From contig AP031356.1 in assembly GCA_037833965.1 (NCBI GenBank), positions 13,910,501-13,974,500 of the forward strand: a stretch of 64,000 bases of DNA, written 5' to 3'. A program made the translations under genes and the position numbers. The notes below the pieces were generated by a model. It saw only the letters and a program-made list of their open reading frames with translations. It ran no database searches and was not told the origin of the DNA. This document shows, one piece after another, positions 25,401 to 38,479 of the stretch. Position 1 is the stretch's first letter. Each line of letters opens with the position of its first letter. This DNA is from Marchantia polymorpha subsp. ruderalis. Lineage: Eukaryota; Streptophyta; Marchantiopsida; Marchantiales; Marchantiaceae.

Positions 25401-25975
25401 TTTAAAAAGTAACAGAACCAACAATATTTAAGATGACACTGATGAACGATCAACCTAGCGATGAAGCCTTCCAATGAATTGTCTTCAACGTTGCTCGTTT
25501 GGCGAACATGCAATCTCTGTTCAGACCCAACCCAAACGAATGCTCGGGCAAGGCTAGCCACTGCAAACTTGAAATCAAGCACAATGTAATCATTTTTAAC
25601 CCATTTGTGCATATGTGTCGCAGACGTAGGGGGAGCTCATGCAAAATTTCCAGTCGTCATCACAGACAGTGCAAGAAGTAAGTGACTCGAATCATGCTTC
25701 GTGTGCTTGCTTCCAAGTGAGTGGTCGTTCACCACGACCCACTTTTATTTCAACATGTGTTTATACAAATATGTGTTTATACAAGGGTCAGCAGAAGACC
25801 CGAATCTGTCATGTAGTCCACGAGTGTGGGTTGCTGCAGAGACGAACCTGCCATCTGCAGGTTTGAAGGTTTTGGTCTTCTAATACGTGGACTCTAGACG
25901 GTGTGAACTATGTCTGTACAAGAAACAAATCTCACGTATGCAGGATGGAGCGCTGAGCCTCTGAGTCTTGGGCGA
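25401..25975. other. Spacer before the LEA-like pair
   Basis: Composition returns to normal here. Open frames on both strands overlap and have no motifs. It probably includes the 3' UTR of the LEA-like gene that ends at 25976. Confidence 0.4.
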
Positions 25976-26428
25976 TCACTTGTTTCCTCCAGTCATGGCC
26001 TCCTTGGCGTTTTCGAAGGTTTCTTTGGCCTTGTCTCCAGCCTGCAGCCATCAACACCATACAGCAAGAATGAGAAAATATTTAGAGGATCCACTTATTC
26101 ATACAACCGGCTTTTCTTCATGAGATCCTTGATCGTTGAAATCGAAGTGACAGTGATGGACGGAAAATTGTACTACGATGGATCTGATTCACAAGACAAG
26201 CGATCATCTGGACATTACCTGCTGCATCATTCCTCCTGAGCTGTTTTTGCCATCGATGGTTTTCTCCTTGGTGGTCTTTCCGGCCTCGTTGGTCTTGTCC
26301 TTGGTGCCCTGGGCCATGGCCTGAGTGCCGTCCTTTGCCTGGCCGGCTTTCTCTTCGCCGAAGTTCTTCGTCTGCTCGGCCTTCTGAGCAGCGGTGTCCT
26401 TAGCGCCCTGCAATTGATCGGAAGACAT
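25976..26428 (-). CDS. Small LEA/KIN-like stress protein, copy A
   Basis: Two exons on -: 26428-26219 (70 codons) and 26041-25976 (21 codons plus stop), joined by a 177-nt GT-AG intron in phase 0; total 91 aa. The protein is very hydrophilic, rich in Lys, Ala, Thr, Gln, Glu and Gly, with no Cys, Trp or membrane segment. It has loose 11-residue-like repeats of the AKDxxxxKAExTK type and ends in EAMTGGNK, close to the TGxNK tail of plant KIN/COR6.6 proteins. Such proteins are disordered, usually induced by ABA, cold or drying, and act as cytosolic protectants. The leader ends AGCAGCTCAAC before the ATG; no clear TATA is seen. Paralogue of the gene at 28403-28719 with the same intron position. 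The call is by composition and tail, so the exact family (group 3 LEA or KIN) stays open. Confidence 0.8.
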
Positions 26429-28120
26429 GTTGAGCTGCTGATAGAAGACGACGAGAAGAGAAGAAGTGGGGAGAGATAGATTGACAAGGCTTGGACTGAT
26501 AAGAGATGAGAGGGGTGTGCGAAGTATGCTTTGACAACCCTTCGGAGTTGCGCAGCTTAAGTACTGGATTCCGAAGCCAGCAACTGCGTTAATATCCACA
26601 TCAATGATCAATCCGACGCAAAGCTCACATGCAAGTCCACACTCACTACTGGCAGATACGATGCTTCAGAAGAGAGAACTCATGAAACAATGACGCCTGT
26701 GGTCTCCTGTATGGGCCACCGGAACTTTGGTGGTTCTGACCTTGCAGGCGCACAGCCCTGAGCTATGGAGTGGCGACGAGTGTGTACGAGAGGATACATT
26801 TCATATGATTAATGATATGTTTGATGACTGGATTCGAGGCCGTGCAGTAGGAAGAGGAAGTCAATGATGCTGTGCTTGAGTTCGAGTTATCCGGCTACAT
26901 CTGGCGATCTGCTATTCCATCGAAACTGAAAGTCCAATGCTGCAGATATCGATCAGCAGTCTTTAAACAGTTATGAAAGAGGTTGTGGCAGGCTATTGTA
27001 TCCACGAACTGTAAAGCTGGACGGGTAGAAAGATCGATTCCCGTGAAGGACAACAGCTTGAAGAGGTTGAACAGGTTGCTACGACTCCGTAGAGACTCGT
27101 GAAGTGCGAAGCTGTTGATCCAAATGCTGTTCAGACATTCCTCTTTCACGACGATATTTTTATCTGAAGACTTTTCCACGCGTCGATCTGAGTACCGTCG
27201 GCCCTGCCAGGTGTCCCAACGCGTACACGATTTTTACAATCTCTTCCACCTGGCTCCGGTGTCATGTCTGGCTTGACTTGTGTCGGAGGGATGGAAATCT
27301 CCGTCATCTGTTACTAGATTTCAGGAGAATCTTTAGCGTTGGTTGACGCTATATAGCACCTGTTAACGATGCGAGTAGGTGATAACTTTGATATAGACGA
27401 GAAAATTCTTGCAAGCTGAAGGGTTTTTTATCAAGCGGTAGTGAGTCAGTTCTGACGCAGATAGTTGATAGAGATCTAAAATTAGAGGAACAACTCTGAG
27501 GAGAGCATTATTTGTGCTAGCTTCTCATTGGAATTAGGACACATTTGAGTGCTGTATGCTTTTACATGATAATCAGATTTCTGGAATCTGTCAAACCACG
27601 GTTGTCACGATGAACCTCTGAAGAAAGTTGTGTTAAATTCCTGATGATTATCATTACGCTGACATTATCTGATTACATCGTTGTTCGCGTGAGGCACATG
27701 GTTTTTGAAATGTCTGTGAGCTTCTCATGGATTTCGTCTTCAGTGAGCAGTCTTTGAAGTCATGGCTTCATGTTCACAATTCAAATCAAAGTTCCTTCAT
27801 AATGACACTCCTTTTCATTTCTGCATCCTCTGTAGACTTGACCACTCCATGCATCCACACCACATGCATCATGATACACGCTGGAGAAAGTTACAGCCAC
27901 ATGTGCCATTGGGATAGTCGTTAAAGACGTGCAGTGCAGTAGCTCTGTTTTCTGCCTGCCACCGTCAACTTTTCAGTGAGTGAAGATAATATGGGGATTC
28001 CGTTCGGAGCAATTCAAGCTCTCTACTCCGAATAAATTCACTCGATGCATTTACCGAATTGAACACCAATGCCATCCATGTATAGATCTGCGTTGTTTGA
28101 AGGCGGTGAAGCTTTTATTG

Positions 28121-28173
<53 letters not shown>

Positions 28174-28402
28174 TATACGATTACAATGATCCCCCAAGAT
28201 AGGATTCCGGGACTGTCAAGTACGTTGCCATCACATCAGCCTACGAGACGAGTGTTCGCCTTTCACAGAATATGCACATAAAGCTTCTGATGTTACTTCA
28301 CCATGGCCGCTAATAATCGAGGTCCTTGGTGACCCTCGTCTCTGACAGCTCGTGATCCAAGGCTAGCTTAACATTCAAACTTCTGAACTGAAGTCTAATA
28401 GT
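26429..28402. other. Spacer between the LEA-like paralogues
   Basis: Includes the promoter of copy A and the 3' UTR of copy B. An open frame at 26895-27179 - is unrecognised. The only clear repeat is the long TA tract at 28123-28170. No third LEA-like copy was found. Confidence 0.45.
28123..28170. repeat. TA dinucleotide repeat, 24 units
   Basis: Uninterrupted TA for 48 bases, about 230 bases downstream of the copy B stop codon on the - strand. Likely length-variable between individuals. Confidence 0.97.
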
Positions 28403-28719
28403 TTACTCGGGTTTGCCAGGAAGTGTTTCCTTGGCACCGTCAAGGCCGTCCTTCTCAGCTGCCTGCAGCAGCAGCAGCATCCATGACACATGATCAATTA
28501 TGGGGAACTAGAGTCTGAGGAGAAAATGATTCAAGAGGAACATGGGCGGGAGTATGAGTCAGCCATTACCTTGTTCAGAGCTTTGGGAGTGGTGTCCTTG
28601 CCTTCTGAAGCCTTGTGCTTGGTTCCCTCCGGAGCATGGTCGGCCTTCTGAACTCCAAAGACCTTGGCCTGCTCGGTGGTGTCCTTGGTGGCGTCCTTGG
28701 CGCTCTGCATTGAAGACAT
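28403..28719 (-). CDS. Small LEA/KIN-like stress protein, copy B
   Basis: Two exons on -: 28719-28570 (50 codons) and 28462-28403 (19 codons plus stop), joined by a 107-nt GT-AG intron in phase 0 whose acceptor follows a run of GCT/GCA repeats; total 69 aa. The product is hydrophilic, Lys/Ala/Asp/Thr-rich, with one SAKDATKDTTEQAK-type segment matching copy A (GAKDTAAQKAEQTK) and no Cys or Trp. Intron position, reading direction and the MSS start are shared with copy A, so the two are tandem duplicates. Copy B is shorter by about 20 residues and its tail is LPGKPE instead of a GGNK-type end. A TATA box at 28881-28890 supports it as a real transcription unit. Probable role: protection during dehydration or cold, inferred from family. 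Confidence 0.78.
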
Positions 28720-28880
28720 GGTGGCGGTAAAGTAGAGGAGTAGAGAAGTAGCTCAGTATTGGAGCGGAATTACAGATGAGAGCCGGAGTCAGAGGAGTGA
28801 TTCAAATACAGAGAGACAAAGAGAGGTTGTGGAGATGGGTGAGTGAGATGGATTTGTGTATAAGATGTGCTTCAGACCTG

Positions 28881-28890
28881 TTTATATAGG
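28881..28890 (-). promoter_or_regulatory. TATA box of LEA-like copy B
   Basis: On - the sequence CCTATATAAA lies about 165 bases before the ATG. The leader that follows is CT-rich (CTCTCTTTGTCTCTC), as is common in plant 5' UTRs. Confidence 0.6.
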
Positions 28891-28899
28891 AATTCTGGA

Positions 28900-30380
28900 G
28901 TGCAAATTGATATATTGCAAATATTTGCTCTCTCTTCCTGCTCAGCCACGGTTGGTGTTTGAATAAATATCTCGAAAAAGTTAAAAGTTTCTCGAGATTA
29001 ACTGACATTTTCCAAATGACAAACCCCCTCGATTGCATGAGGATGGCAGTTCACTAGTTTACCATTCCGGAAAGTGATCAGATCCCTTGCACTTCAAGTC
29101 AAAGAAGCATACCTGGTCGAATGACCTGATCTACTACAGATCATTCGAACAGATAAGCGAACAGATCATCTGATTTGGCAAGAGACAAAGGAATGAGGAT
29201 CTAAAAGATGGACGTGCCTGGCACCTATGGCATCATGCATCAGTGTCAACAGTCGGAGGCCACGGGGACAATTGAATACAATTGAATACAAGCTGAGCAG
29301 CATACTGAATCAACAGGAAACGTTGGCTTCGAGATACAGAGAAAACGACACACACCCATTCCCTCGGTGCCCAACTCCCAAGCATAGGTCCGGAAATGAG
29401 AAGCTCCATGAACCATGGTTGCTGCTACCGATCTCCGATCATTGCAACGAGTGGTGTCTCACGAGTTGCCATAACTGTGAAGGAGCAGCCCTGTTCAAAA
29501 GCTTTCAGAATAAATTCAGAGGCTTCATTTACCAAGAGCATAATTTATTGAGCAGTAACAGAGGAACAAACCAAGGCCACCTAGGTTATGAAGATTCCTG
29601 CTTGGAGTACTAGAATCTGCCTCTGTCACAGATCTCATGAGCCGTCTCAGATATTGTGCTTCGGTTCTTCCCTCTGCGAGCACTAGTTTGGAAAAGAAGT
29701 GGTAGGTCTGCTTCATGTCCTGGATCTAGGCGTCCATGAAAACTCATTTTCGGATGGGTGGACTGCCAGTATCTAGCAGCGGAAGAACGAAAGAGTTCAA
29801 CACGAAGGAAACTCGATGAGGAACTTTCCTTGAAGTTTGTGGTCTGAAGTTAGCGGCGTGCTGCAGGTGAATGACTACTTTCTAGTGCTTAATTGCTTGC
29901 GATCGAGGACTTAATCTCTTCGTTACTGATTTGCAATAACCCTTTTCCCAGGCCCTGCGCAGATCGACATGATGAAAGAAAGGCTATGATCGTACGAGGC
30001 AGCGGCAATGAAAGCCTGTCCTGAGAGGTTCATTCAAGTCATGCACTGTACTGCACTGCACTGACAGACTCGAGATTTAGTCTTGCCATTTCGAACTTGG
30101 AGCTTTGGATTCTTCATCATACCCGAATCGATTCCTGCCACCAGCAGCTGCAGTCGAGGGAGCTCGTGACAGTGGTGTGTGTGTTTTAATTAGAACCAGA
30201 AACTGAGAATGAACTAAGAGCATGTGACTTCAAAGTCCAGTGTCGATCTGACTTTCGTTGGCCATGCGCTTGAGACTGCAGGCGCCGTGTGCAGTCTTGG
30301 GCAGTCTTGGGCACTCTGTTGTTTTTAGTGACCTATTATGACTTTCAACATCCCTCAACTCTGCATACAAAACGATGTCC
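28900..30380. other. Spacer with one unrecognised open frame
   Basis: A 128-codon frame with a true ATG (29227-29613 +) is the longest here. It has no motif, contains a direct repeat of ATTGAATACA at its start and no flanking splice evidence, so I do not call it a gene. A GCAGTCTTGG duplication lies near 30290-30310. Confidence 0.4.
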
Positions 30381-30475
30381 ATGTGTACTTGTACTTACTG
30401 GGAAGTAAATACTGTAAGTAAGGACTTGCTTACATTCAGTAAGTAAGAAGTAAGGAGGTACTTACTTACATTTTT
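30381..30475. repeat. TAAGTA-type imperfect repeats
   Basis: Multiple imperfect copies of (G)TAAGTA and its complement TACTTAC are packed into about 95 bases, making a cluster that can fold back on itself. No gene is associated. Confidence 0.7.
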
Positions 30476-32340
30476 GTTTCTGTTGTTAGTTTTGTTAAAA
30501 TTTAAGACTAGTACAAATTAACTTTTGTGAATTAATTTTTGTAGCAGGATTTGAACCCATACACATGATTTACAAGAATCATATATATGGGTTAAGTTTT
30601 GTTTTTCCTTATTCCAGATTCTTCCTTTTTCTTCTTGTGATTTTAGCAATGGAGATCAACTTAGAACGATAGAGATTGGAATGCCGAGTTATCGTTGTTT
30701 TCAGATCTTTAGGCTTTGGATCTGGAGATAAATTATGTTGTTTATTGTATACCATCGCGTAACACCAGGAGTAGACCTTTAAGTATATTGTAAACAAGAT
30801 TATTTTTGCCTTTTTAAGCTAATGTTTTACTCTTTCTCTTAGGATAGTCTAAAGCGCACCGTCATACATGATCCAATGTTTCATTTGAAGTGCTTCTCTA
30901 GAACTCTTTTTATTGCAAGGTATACCTGTTTATGTGAAGCAGGTACACCACGTCCTATACGCACATGAGGAGTTGGCCACATCAACATTTTCCATTATCT
31001 GATTGGAATTATTTAGAGTACACCGAAGAGTCTAGACAAGCTTTTCAAACATTACTTGATAAAGCTGCACATGAGTTCACCTACAAGCTAGGATAGTTTT
31101 CTTTATGCTACTCTAACGATAATGTTTACTTTATATTGGACTAGAGCATACTTCACATAGGGAGACAGCGACTAACTTTGCAGATTCTTTGCAGACTATT
31201 ATACTACTTTGCATAATTATCTATATGATCCACAAAATTTAGAATTTGGATTCATTCTCATGATAATGATGCTTGATTAGTCCAGTGTAGGATATAAAGA
31301 GAAGTTAGGATTATAATACAACTCTAATAACTTCCATTATTTATCCATAGCAAGATCTTTAGAGTACATTATTTCTCCTTTACACGTGTTTATCTTCCAC
31401 ATCAATTGGAGTATCATAGATAAAGATATAAACATCTTCATGATTTTCTTCAACCAAATAAAAATTTCAGTGGTACATGGATTTTTAAGTTGATTACACC
31501 GATGTAATAAATATCCATATGAAACTAATTTTAAATATATAACGCACACTAAAATCTTTCATAAAAAATATATAAGAGAAAGATACAAGTATATGTCACA
31601 CTATGAAGAGTAGGCATGCACATTCAAATCAGCTTCTCAACAAAGATTATTAATGCAATCTTTGATGTATTTTAAAGTAAATAATATTCTTGATCTACCA
31701 ATTCTAATATCATATGTTTTCAATTTTAAATAATTGAGCATAAAATCAAATATTTAAAATAGGAAAAATATGAATGATTTCAATCACATATTGTAAAACA
31801 TAACATAAATGAAATCACATATATATCCAAGTCTTAGAATATGTTAAAATTTGAAAGACCTTTAAATTTCTTTATTCATACATAATATTTCATAAAATAT
31901 TTAAAAAATTATTTCAAGTCATATGAATATATTGTTTGAATTTGATATTTCAAAATTAACTTATTTCTTCCATAGCCTCATTTGATTTGATTTATATTTA
32001 TTTAATTTCTTAATAATTTTTTTAAATAATAAAATTATTTTAGAACATTTACATATTATACGTATGACATAAAAATTTTGTTGAGACAATATTAAAATTT
32101 TATATGGATACATAAGATTCTAATATGAAAGTTTTTATTTACGTGACAATTGTTTTATTAGATGTGAGACATTTGTCTGAAACATCAACATTCATGTAGA
32201 CTATATCTCATATACATGATAAAACGTAAAACATGTATTATTCATACCAAAGACCTAAATTTTTTATCAAAATTTTCGTAGTTACATCGATATTATAACT
32301 ATACTAAAAACAAGTCCCCTGTCATTTTTGAAGTTTCACC
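30476..32340. other. Second AT-rich spacer
   Basis: AT-rich DNA like the 17.7-25.4 kb block, with no supported exon, RNA gene or repeat family. A weak tRNA-like 3' half on - near 30540-30595 is discussed under rejected items. Confidence 0.5.
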
Positions 32341-35330
32341 AATCATTCATTTGTCAAGTTCCTAGCTGCATGAGCCATCAAAACTAGTCTGATCTCGCCG
32401 CAGAAAATTATGAGTGGCCATTTGTGGAAAATAATCAGGAGCGATATCGGTCTGTGCATTAACAGGTCTGCTATTGCTAACGCGTATGTAGCAGCTGCAA
32501 GTGGTCTTTATCGATGTCGAAACCCCTAAAACCAACACGGGAGGAGGAGGCTCAATCAGAAATCTCAGGCAATAATTCGGCATTGCGCATGATATCAGAA
32601 GCTGCAACTGATTTCTCTAGAGGCCTGTTGCCTCCCATCCTTGCAAAGCTCAGAGAAATTTTCAGCAAGATTCGAGAGCATCCACCATCTCTGATAGATT
32701 ATGTGCACCCGGATTGCAAGTACTACAAACAATTATTCATCAGAGTTGCAAATTTTATCTTATTTGAACTATCGTGTTCACAATTCTGGAGCAATATGAA
32801 GCTGCTCATCTAAGAGACAAATATGATAACACTGAAGCCAGATAAGTAGTTCCCGTACATGTGCAACATAATGAATTTGGCTTTAGAGTTTACATAACGA
32901 CTCACCACAAGCCAAGGGTCAGCACAAGCCACCTGCTCGTAAGCTATTATTACTTGTTATTGCTTGGATCCTTACAACTACTTTCCATGACTGGCAGAAG
33001 CACATACATTTCAGGTTTCATTGTATAAAAATCCTAGTTTAGTAAGGACTCATGAGCTGTATAATTAGAATCTATTGGATGTGGTTGCTGAGCTTATAAA
33101 AAAGTCCCTAGTAAGAAGTAAAAAATGACGTTTATGTCCTTTACTAAGACTGTATTGCTTGAGGAATCTTACGCCTGAGTGGAAGAATTGAAAGATAGAT
33201 TTGATCCAGTGGGTACATTGATCCTTGGGTTCCACCTTGCCTACAGGTAGGTACTTCCAATGACTGGAATGTGGAAAGTGTTACATGTTTAGAAGTAGGA
33301 TGTAAAGACTAAGTGCTCCGTTTCATCTTTGCATATAAATGCTAAGAAATATATAGATATTTCTTTGTTGGAGTAAACTTCGTCTCTCTTCATTAAGACC
33401 CCTGCACATCCCACAAAATATCTGGATGGGAGAAGTGTGGGATGAAATATTATAAATAGTCCTAGGGTATCTGGAGATGGAAGTGCTTGGTATATGTTAC
33501 TTGCAATGGCTTGTTTGATTCAAAGATTGTGGAAGTCTGGTTAGATTCGTCAATCTGCCGGAATATGTACTGACAGCTATTATAAACTAGATTTGTAGCG
33601 TCCACGCAGGAGGAGCAGGAGGTCAATCTAAGTAAACCCCTGCGTTCGCATTCATAAATCGGATTCTGAACAAGGTGTGTAGGGCCTGCCAAGATTGCCA
33701 AATATTCTGATATTTGAGTTCGTAACGTATGTTCCAATTCTGTATTCAAGTCACTTGAAATAATTCTTGGAGTTCTTCCTCACTGGCAATTAAGATGATC
33801 AGAAATAAGGAACAAAGGAACGTCATCTTTGACTATTTTATGAAATAAAGGGAAGATCATTCACCACTTCTTGGCAATTATCTACATTGTATGTGAACTT
33901 GAAATGTGGTTCGGTTGAAATAACTATCAAGAATTTCGTTGATGTCTCCAAAATTATATATGTATATACTATTTATGTGTCAGTGCCTTCACATAGTTAT
34001 CTTATATGCATCGAGGCTGAAATTATACAAACATCTCACATGCATGAATAGACAAAGTATGAAATTGTTTGCACGAAATTAGTCCTCGAGAATTGTAGAC
34101 AGGAGACTTAAAGAAGTGCTGAAAATCTGTGACAAATAAAAGGAAGACAACTGTTGCTCGAGATTTTACAAAGAGGCTTTCAGGCTAGAGACACACAGAC
34201 TTAGAATTGAATGTATAAAAGTTGATGCTAGTACTTACTACAAGGAGATCCCTGCAAACAGATATATATCCCATATAACCTCGGTAGGTGTGAATTAATA
34301 TCGACTTCTAAACAGAAACTACGACGATTGAAAAGTAGGTGTCATGAAAGTGTGGCACCTACTGTGAACACATTTCTTTTTCCATGATACGCTGCCATTG
34401 AACTTGTTAATGGCGCTTATAATCATGATAGTGACAGATTCTCTCAAACAATTCCAGAATTGCTATCCCTCACGTGTAGCAGGGTGGGTGCGTGGATGAA
34501 GCAACCATAGAAGCTTATTTCCGAAGCTAGAATATATTTGTCCATCAATCTGGGACTTGATCATGAAAACCTTGCCAGGCTGATCAAGGCTCTAGATTCC
34601 GGTTTTATCCGCAGAAACGGAAAATGCATGCATCTCATGCAACTGAACGATCTCTCTTTCTCTCTCAATGCGATTGCGGTACCTGCATGATCGTTGATCG
34701 TTGTGAGTGTGGACCTGTAGTTTTGGACTTAGTTCACCTTCTGTTATTTGCAGCATCAAGAGTTGATTAGTGATTAATCTGTTAATTACTCACTGATGCA
34801 GATTTTCATCCTGGATCGAAACATTCAGATGATCCTTGCGTGACAATTTTGACAAGAGCGGTCCGGTTGCCATTCGATTGCTTTCTCTGAGAATAACAAC
34901 TCTCACAAACACAAGTTGTCAGGTGACTGCAAGTTTCACCCACTTTATCAACTCAATTGCACAATATCTCTGGCACATGGCTCGAGACACAGCCATGCGC
35001 ACATTATTTCCGACCCAGGATGATCGATGTATGCAGCCTGTTGAGAAGACCACGGAAGTTACGCCCAGTGATTTAGACTTTCATCCCGCTTATTCCAATC
35101 AATTCTGAAAATCACGAGTTCTAACTAGGATAATGCCAAACAACGCATCACGAATCAAAATTAAGCTAAATCCATTGAAACTGGCAACTCTAGACTCGCC
35201 ATTCCACAACTTCGCCGACATGGCCTGCTGTGACATCCACTTGTTTCAAGCTATGCATGCATGCATTGACAGAACTGTTGTAAAATGCATGTATCGTGAT
35301 GGGTGGCATCGAGCAGAGCCAAATTGCTGG
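32341..35330. other. Spacer, no supported gene
   Basis: Short frames such as 32514-32813 + and 33462-33749 - have no recognisable domain. Parts may be old element sequence. I see no RNA gene and no notable repeat. Confidence 0.45.
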
Positions 35331-35960
35331 TACGACGAGGAGAGGGCTTCGAATCTATGAGGGGAGGCCAGAAACTCAGCTCAGGATCAGATGAATTCCA
35401 CAGTCTCGCCGCTTCGGCAGTCGTTTCCTTTAGATCAGACTCCATTGATAGAACCGCCGACCCAGCGAACGGGCATGTTCCGTTAGATGCTACGACGAGA
35501 GGTGGTCGCGACAGGCTTAGCGCAAACTCAAGAGTACAACAGAAAGACTGTGATTGCGTCACGCGTCCACCGGACGGACTGTGGCTGTGGATTCGTCGTC
35601 ATTCCGAATATCCCACGAATTCGCCGTCGATGCTGGTATGTTTGCAATTTTAATTTTAATTGTGTGCAATTTTCCGTGAACGGATGGGGAACGCGGATCG
35701 AGAATCCGGTAAATATCCGTGAACGGACGAAGGGGCCTTCGGACCGCATAATGCTACAAACGCGGGTATGGAGGCTGAGATGCAGTGGGAGAGGCGCGCA
35801 GCCATGCGAGATCAGTGCCGAAGCCGCATATTCAGGGTCAAACCGCAAACACGACGGTGTTTGCGGTTTGACCCTGAATATGCGGTCTACTATGCTGTAT
35901 CGCCCTGAAGAGACCGACGGCGCGGTTTCAGCCACGGCCAGTGCGCTGCTCTACTCCTAA
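35331..35960. other. GC-rich island with a long hairpin, no clear gene
   Basis: Base composition rises sharply compared with both flanks. Open frames overlap on both strands without motifs. The region contains two CCGTGAACGGA copies (about 35673 and 35719) and the 29-bp hairpin at 35824-35885. Composition and structure suggest an inserted piece or a decayed gene promoter, but nothing decides it. Confidence 0.45.
35824..35885. repeat. 29-bp perfect hairpin, 4-nt loop
   Basis: Left arm 35824-35852 and right arm 35857-35885 are perfectly complementary with loop GACG. The arm holds CCGCATATTCAGGGTC and CAAACCGCAAACAC. No mismatch is present, which implies a recent origin or strong selection. Confidence 0.97.
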
Positions 35961-37890
35961 CCAGTAAAGATGGTGGTACCGTTGTTGATAACAAAGTGAA
36001 TATTTTGAATCCATATTATAGAAGATGACTTTTTTTTCAATTTAGTACACGTAAACTTTCAATTGAAATATTCATCCAACTTTTTGTTATAAAATCAAGT
36101 TTAATACATCATAGCTTGTTTATAGAAATTTTTATCGAAATCAATCAAATTTGGGATACCAAATGAGCCATACGTTAAATTTTGCTTGATTGGATTTAAG
36201 AATCTCACACTTGTTTGGAAAATGGCACATGGAGGATAAGATGGATGGTTTAGACATTGATGTACCTATAAGGATTCTCCAAATTTTGACCTTGGATCAT
36301 ATTCTTATCTATTTTGGATTTAAGCCTTTATTAGGATTAATAATTAATAATCATTATTAGAATTATTTATTTTTCATTCCCTTTACAGGTCCTTGATAAA
36401 AGGTACATGAACTGGAATCAACAGGGACATGAGAAAAAAACATTCTGATCTGTTTATTTACCGAATTTACCACTGGTCAGATCATTTTTTATCTCAATAA
36501 TTTCTACTGTGATAAGCCTGACTTTCAATTAATTTCATCCTAGAAGTTCAATATCTTTATATGTCAGGTTGTAAGTGCTATAATATACACCTATGCTGAA
36601 CATCCAAATGTATGAGTTGATGCCCTCTATAACATGTACATGATCTGTTAAATTAGCATTAAACATGAAAAAAATATTTATCCAAAGATATGCCGATGGA
36701 TTTTGTGACAACAAATTGATACGAGTAAGACAAGGTGATCTTTTCTGAGCTACTTGAAACATCACCTTATACATCAGATGTAACTCAAAGTTCACAGATA
36801 TCTCACTTCATACTTGAGTTATATCAAGTTGTGTGCAGGATAAAATTTCTGACAAGTAGATATATCACGCTTAATCATTTTCTTGTTGGCTTCCAAACCT
36901 GCAATATATCTATGATCCTGTACATTTTTTACATGACGTGATCTCAATTTGAATGTTCTTTGCTTTATACTTAGTCTTTTCATTACACAGCAAGGGAGAT
37001 CTTCATAAATTTGCAGTCTCATGAAAGATAAAAAAAAAAATGACTTTGCTGCAAGCTAAAGGAAGACTTAATGAGTATCTTGAATTTTATGCAGTCAATG
37101 AATGACTCATACACTCTGGTAGCCAAGATAAGATTAAATTGAAGACATGAATATTTTAGAGAATCCTCATTCCATTTGAGTCTTTACTTCCAACTTAATT
37201 GGAAAGAGGCTATATACAACATATAATCCCAGAAATCAATGAATCATAAGAAGACAGGGAAACTAAATGCAATTATAATCACTACTTCTGTCTCATATAT
37301 ATATATATCCCTTTAATAATCCATACCAACACTAACTAACAACTAGAGAATGTATTACATACGTTTATACTATTATACTTCATTGACACCATACTGTCAT
37401 CCACTCACCCACGTGATCTCATGTTCCATCTTGGTACAAAACAAGCTTTCTAGGCAAATGGGACTTGAAGTCTTGAGTAAAATGAGGTTCATGACTTCAC
37501 CTAAGAAGACATTCACTCCCTCGTGCCCAAAGGCACCTAATAATATTTCAAAAAGGATGGGAAGGTCCCATCAAACCCTACAGGAATGAGATCGAACGAG
37601 TAACATGGATCAAGAACCCACAATAGAAAGAATGTGTTTCAATACTTGCACTTCTCTACATATTCATAAGCAATTGCATGGAGAAATCAAATCACATGCT
37701 TTTGAGGCATGCATGACACTATTTGATGATTCTATGAATGGAATCTAAGCATAAAGAACATCCAATTTCATTCAAACTCTAGAGAAAGCATGACATACTC
37801 CAAATTTATTACTCAAAAGTCTTTCACCAACGCCGGATGTGCGTGATTGTGTAAGCCAGCTTTTTTATCTTCATCTAGTGACGTGAGTTG
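35961..37890. other. Spacer, AT-rich, no supported gene
   Basis: Low GC returns after the island. Only short frames are present. Short AT microsatellites (for example near 37297-37308) occur. No gene or RNA is visible. Confidence 0.5.
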
Positions 37891-37896
37891 GGTGTA

Positions 37897-38332
37897 CAAG
37901 ACTAAGACATCATCTCAGAACTCTTGAATGATATGTCCTCTGCCACTTGTAAGACCAATAGCCACATTCAAGTGGTGCACATCAAACTGCATAGTCCACG
38001 TGGTCTTCTCTTCAGTTCCAACTCGATGTGCTTGAATGTTCCTTTGCAGCTACCCAAATGACCATTTATCCCGTAGAGATATTTATTGAGCACCTCCCGT
38101 GTTAATCACCTCACCAAGACTAGAACATCATCTTGGACACTCTAAAGGCATCTTTTAAACCAATTGAAGGACAAGGAGCCACCTTCAAGTGGTATACATC
38201 AAACTCTAGAACTCTGCCAACGTGGTCTTCGGAAGCCAACTCCATGTTGTTGACTGTTGCATTGGTATCACATGAAAGTACCATTTCCCTCATAGTGTGA
38301 TATAATGATCACCAACGGTGTTAGTCATCTTT
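37897..38332. repeat. Diverged tandem duplication, unit about 210 bp
   Basis: Two head-to-tail copies begin near 37897 and 38114. Matching blocks include CAAGACTA(A)GA/ACATCATCT at the start, TTCAAGTGG(T)xxACATCAAACT (about 37977 and 38184) and CGTGGTCTTC (about 37998 and 38221). Spacing between copies drifts from 207 to 217 bases, so there are small indels. Neither copy has a supported open frame; the sequence could be a decayed coding repeat read on -. Confidence 0.6.
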
Positions 38333-38479
38333 CCCACTTCACAGTCTTAGTGGGGTGGATATGGATTGAAGAGTAGTTTTGCCTCACAATGTGTGTGTTT
38401 GTAGATACGTGCATGAGTTTAGTGGTCCTAGGGCATATCACTATCCAGCCACAATTACTTTATTAAATTTCTGATTTTT

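Noticed and set aside
30540..30600. tRNA-like 3' half on - (GGGTTCAAATCCTGC with an anticodon-like loop CTTGTAA)
   Set aside because: The T stem pairs poorly, no matching 5' acceptor or D arm precedes it, and the flanks are AT-rich; at most a tRNA-derived relic.
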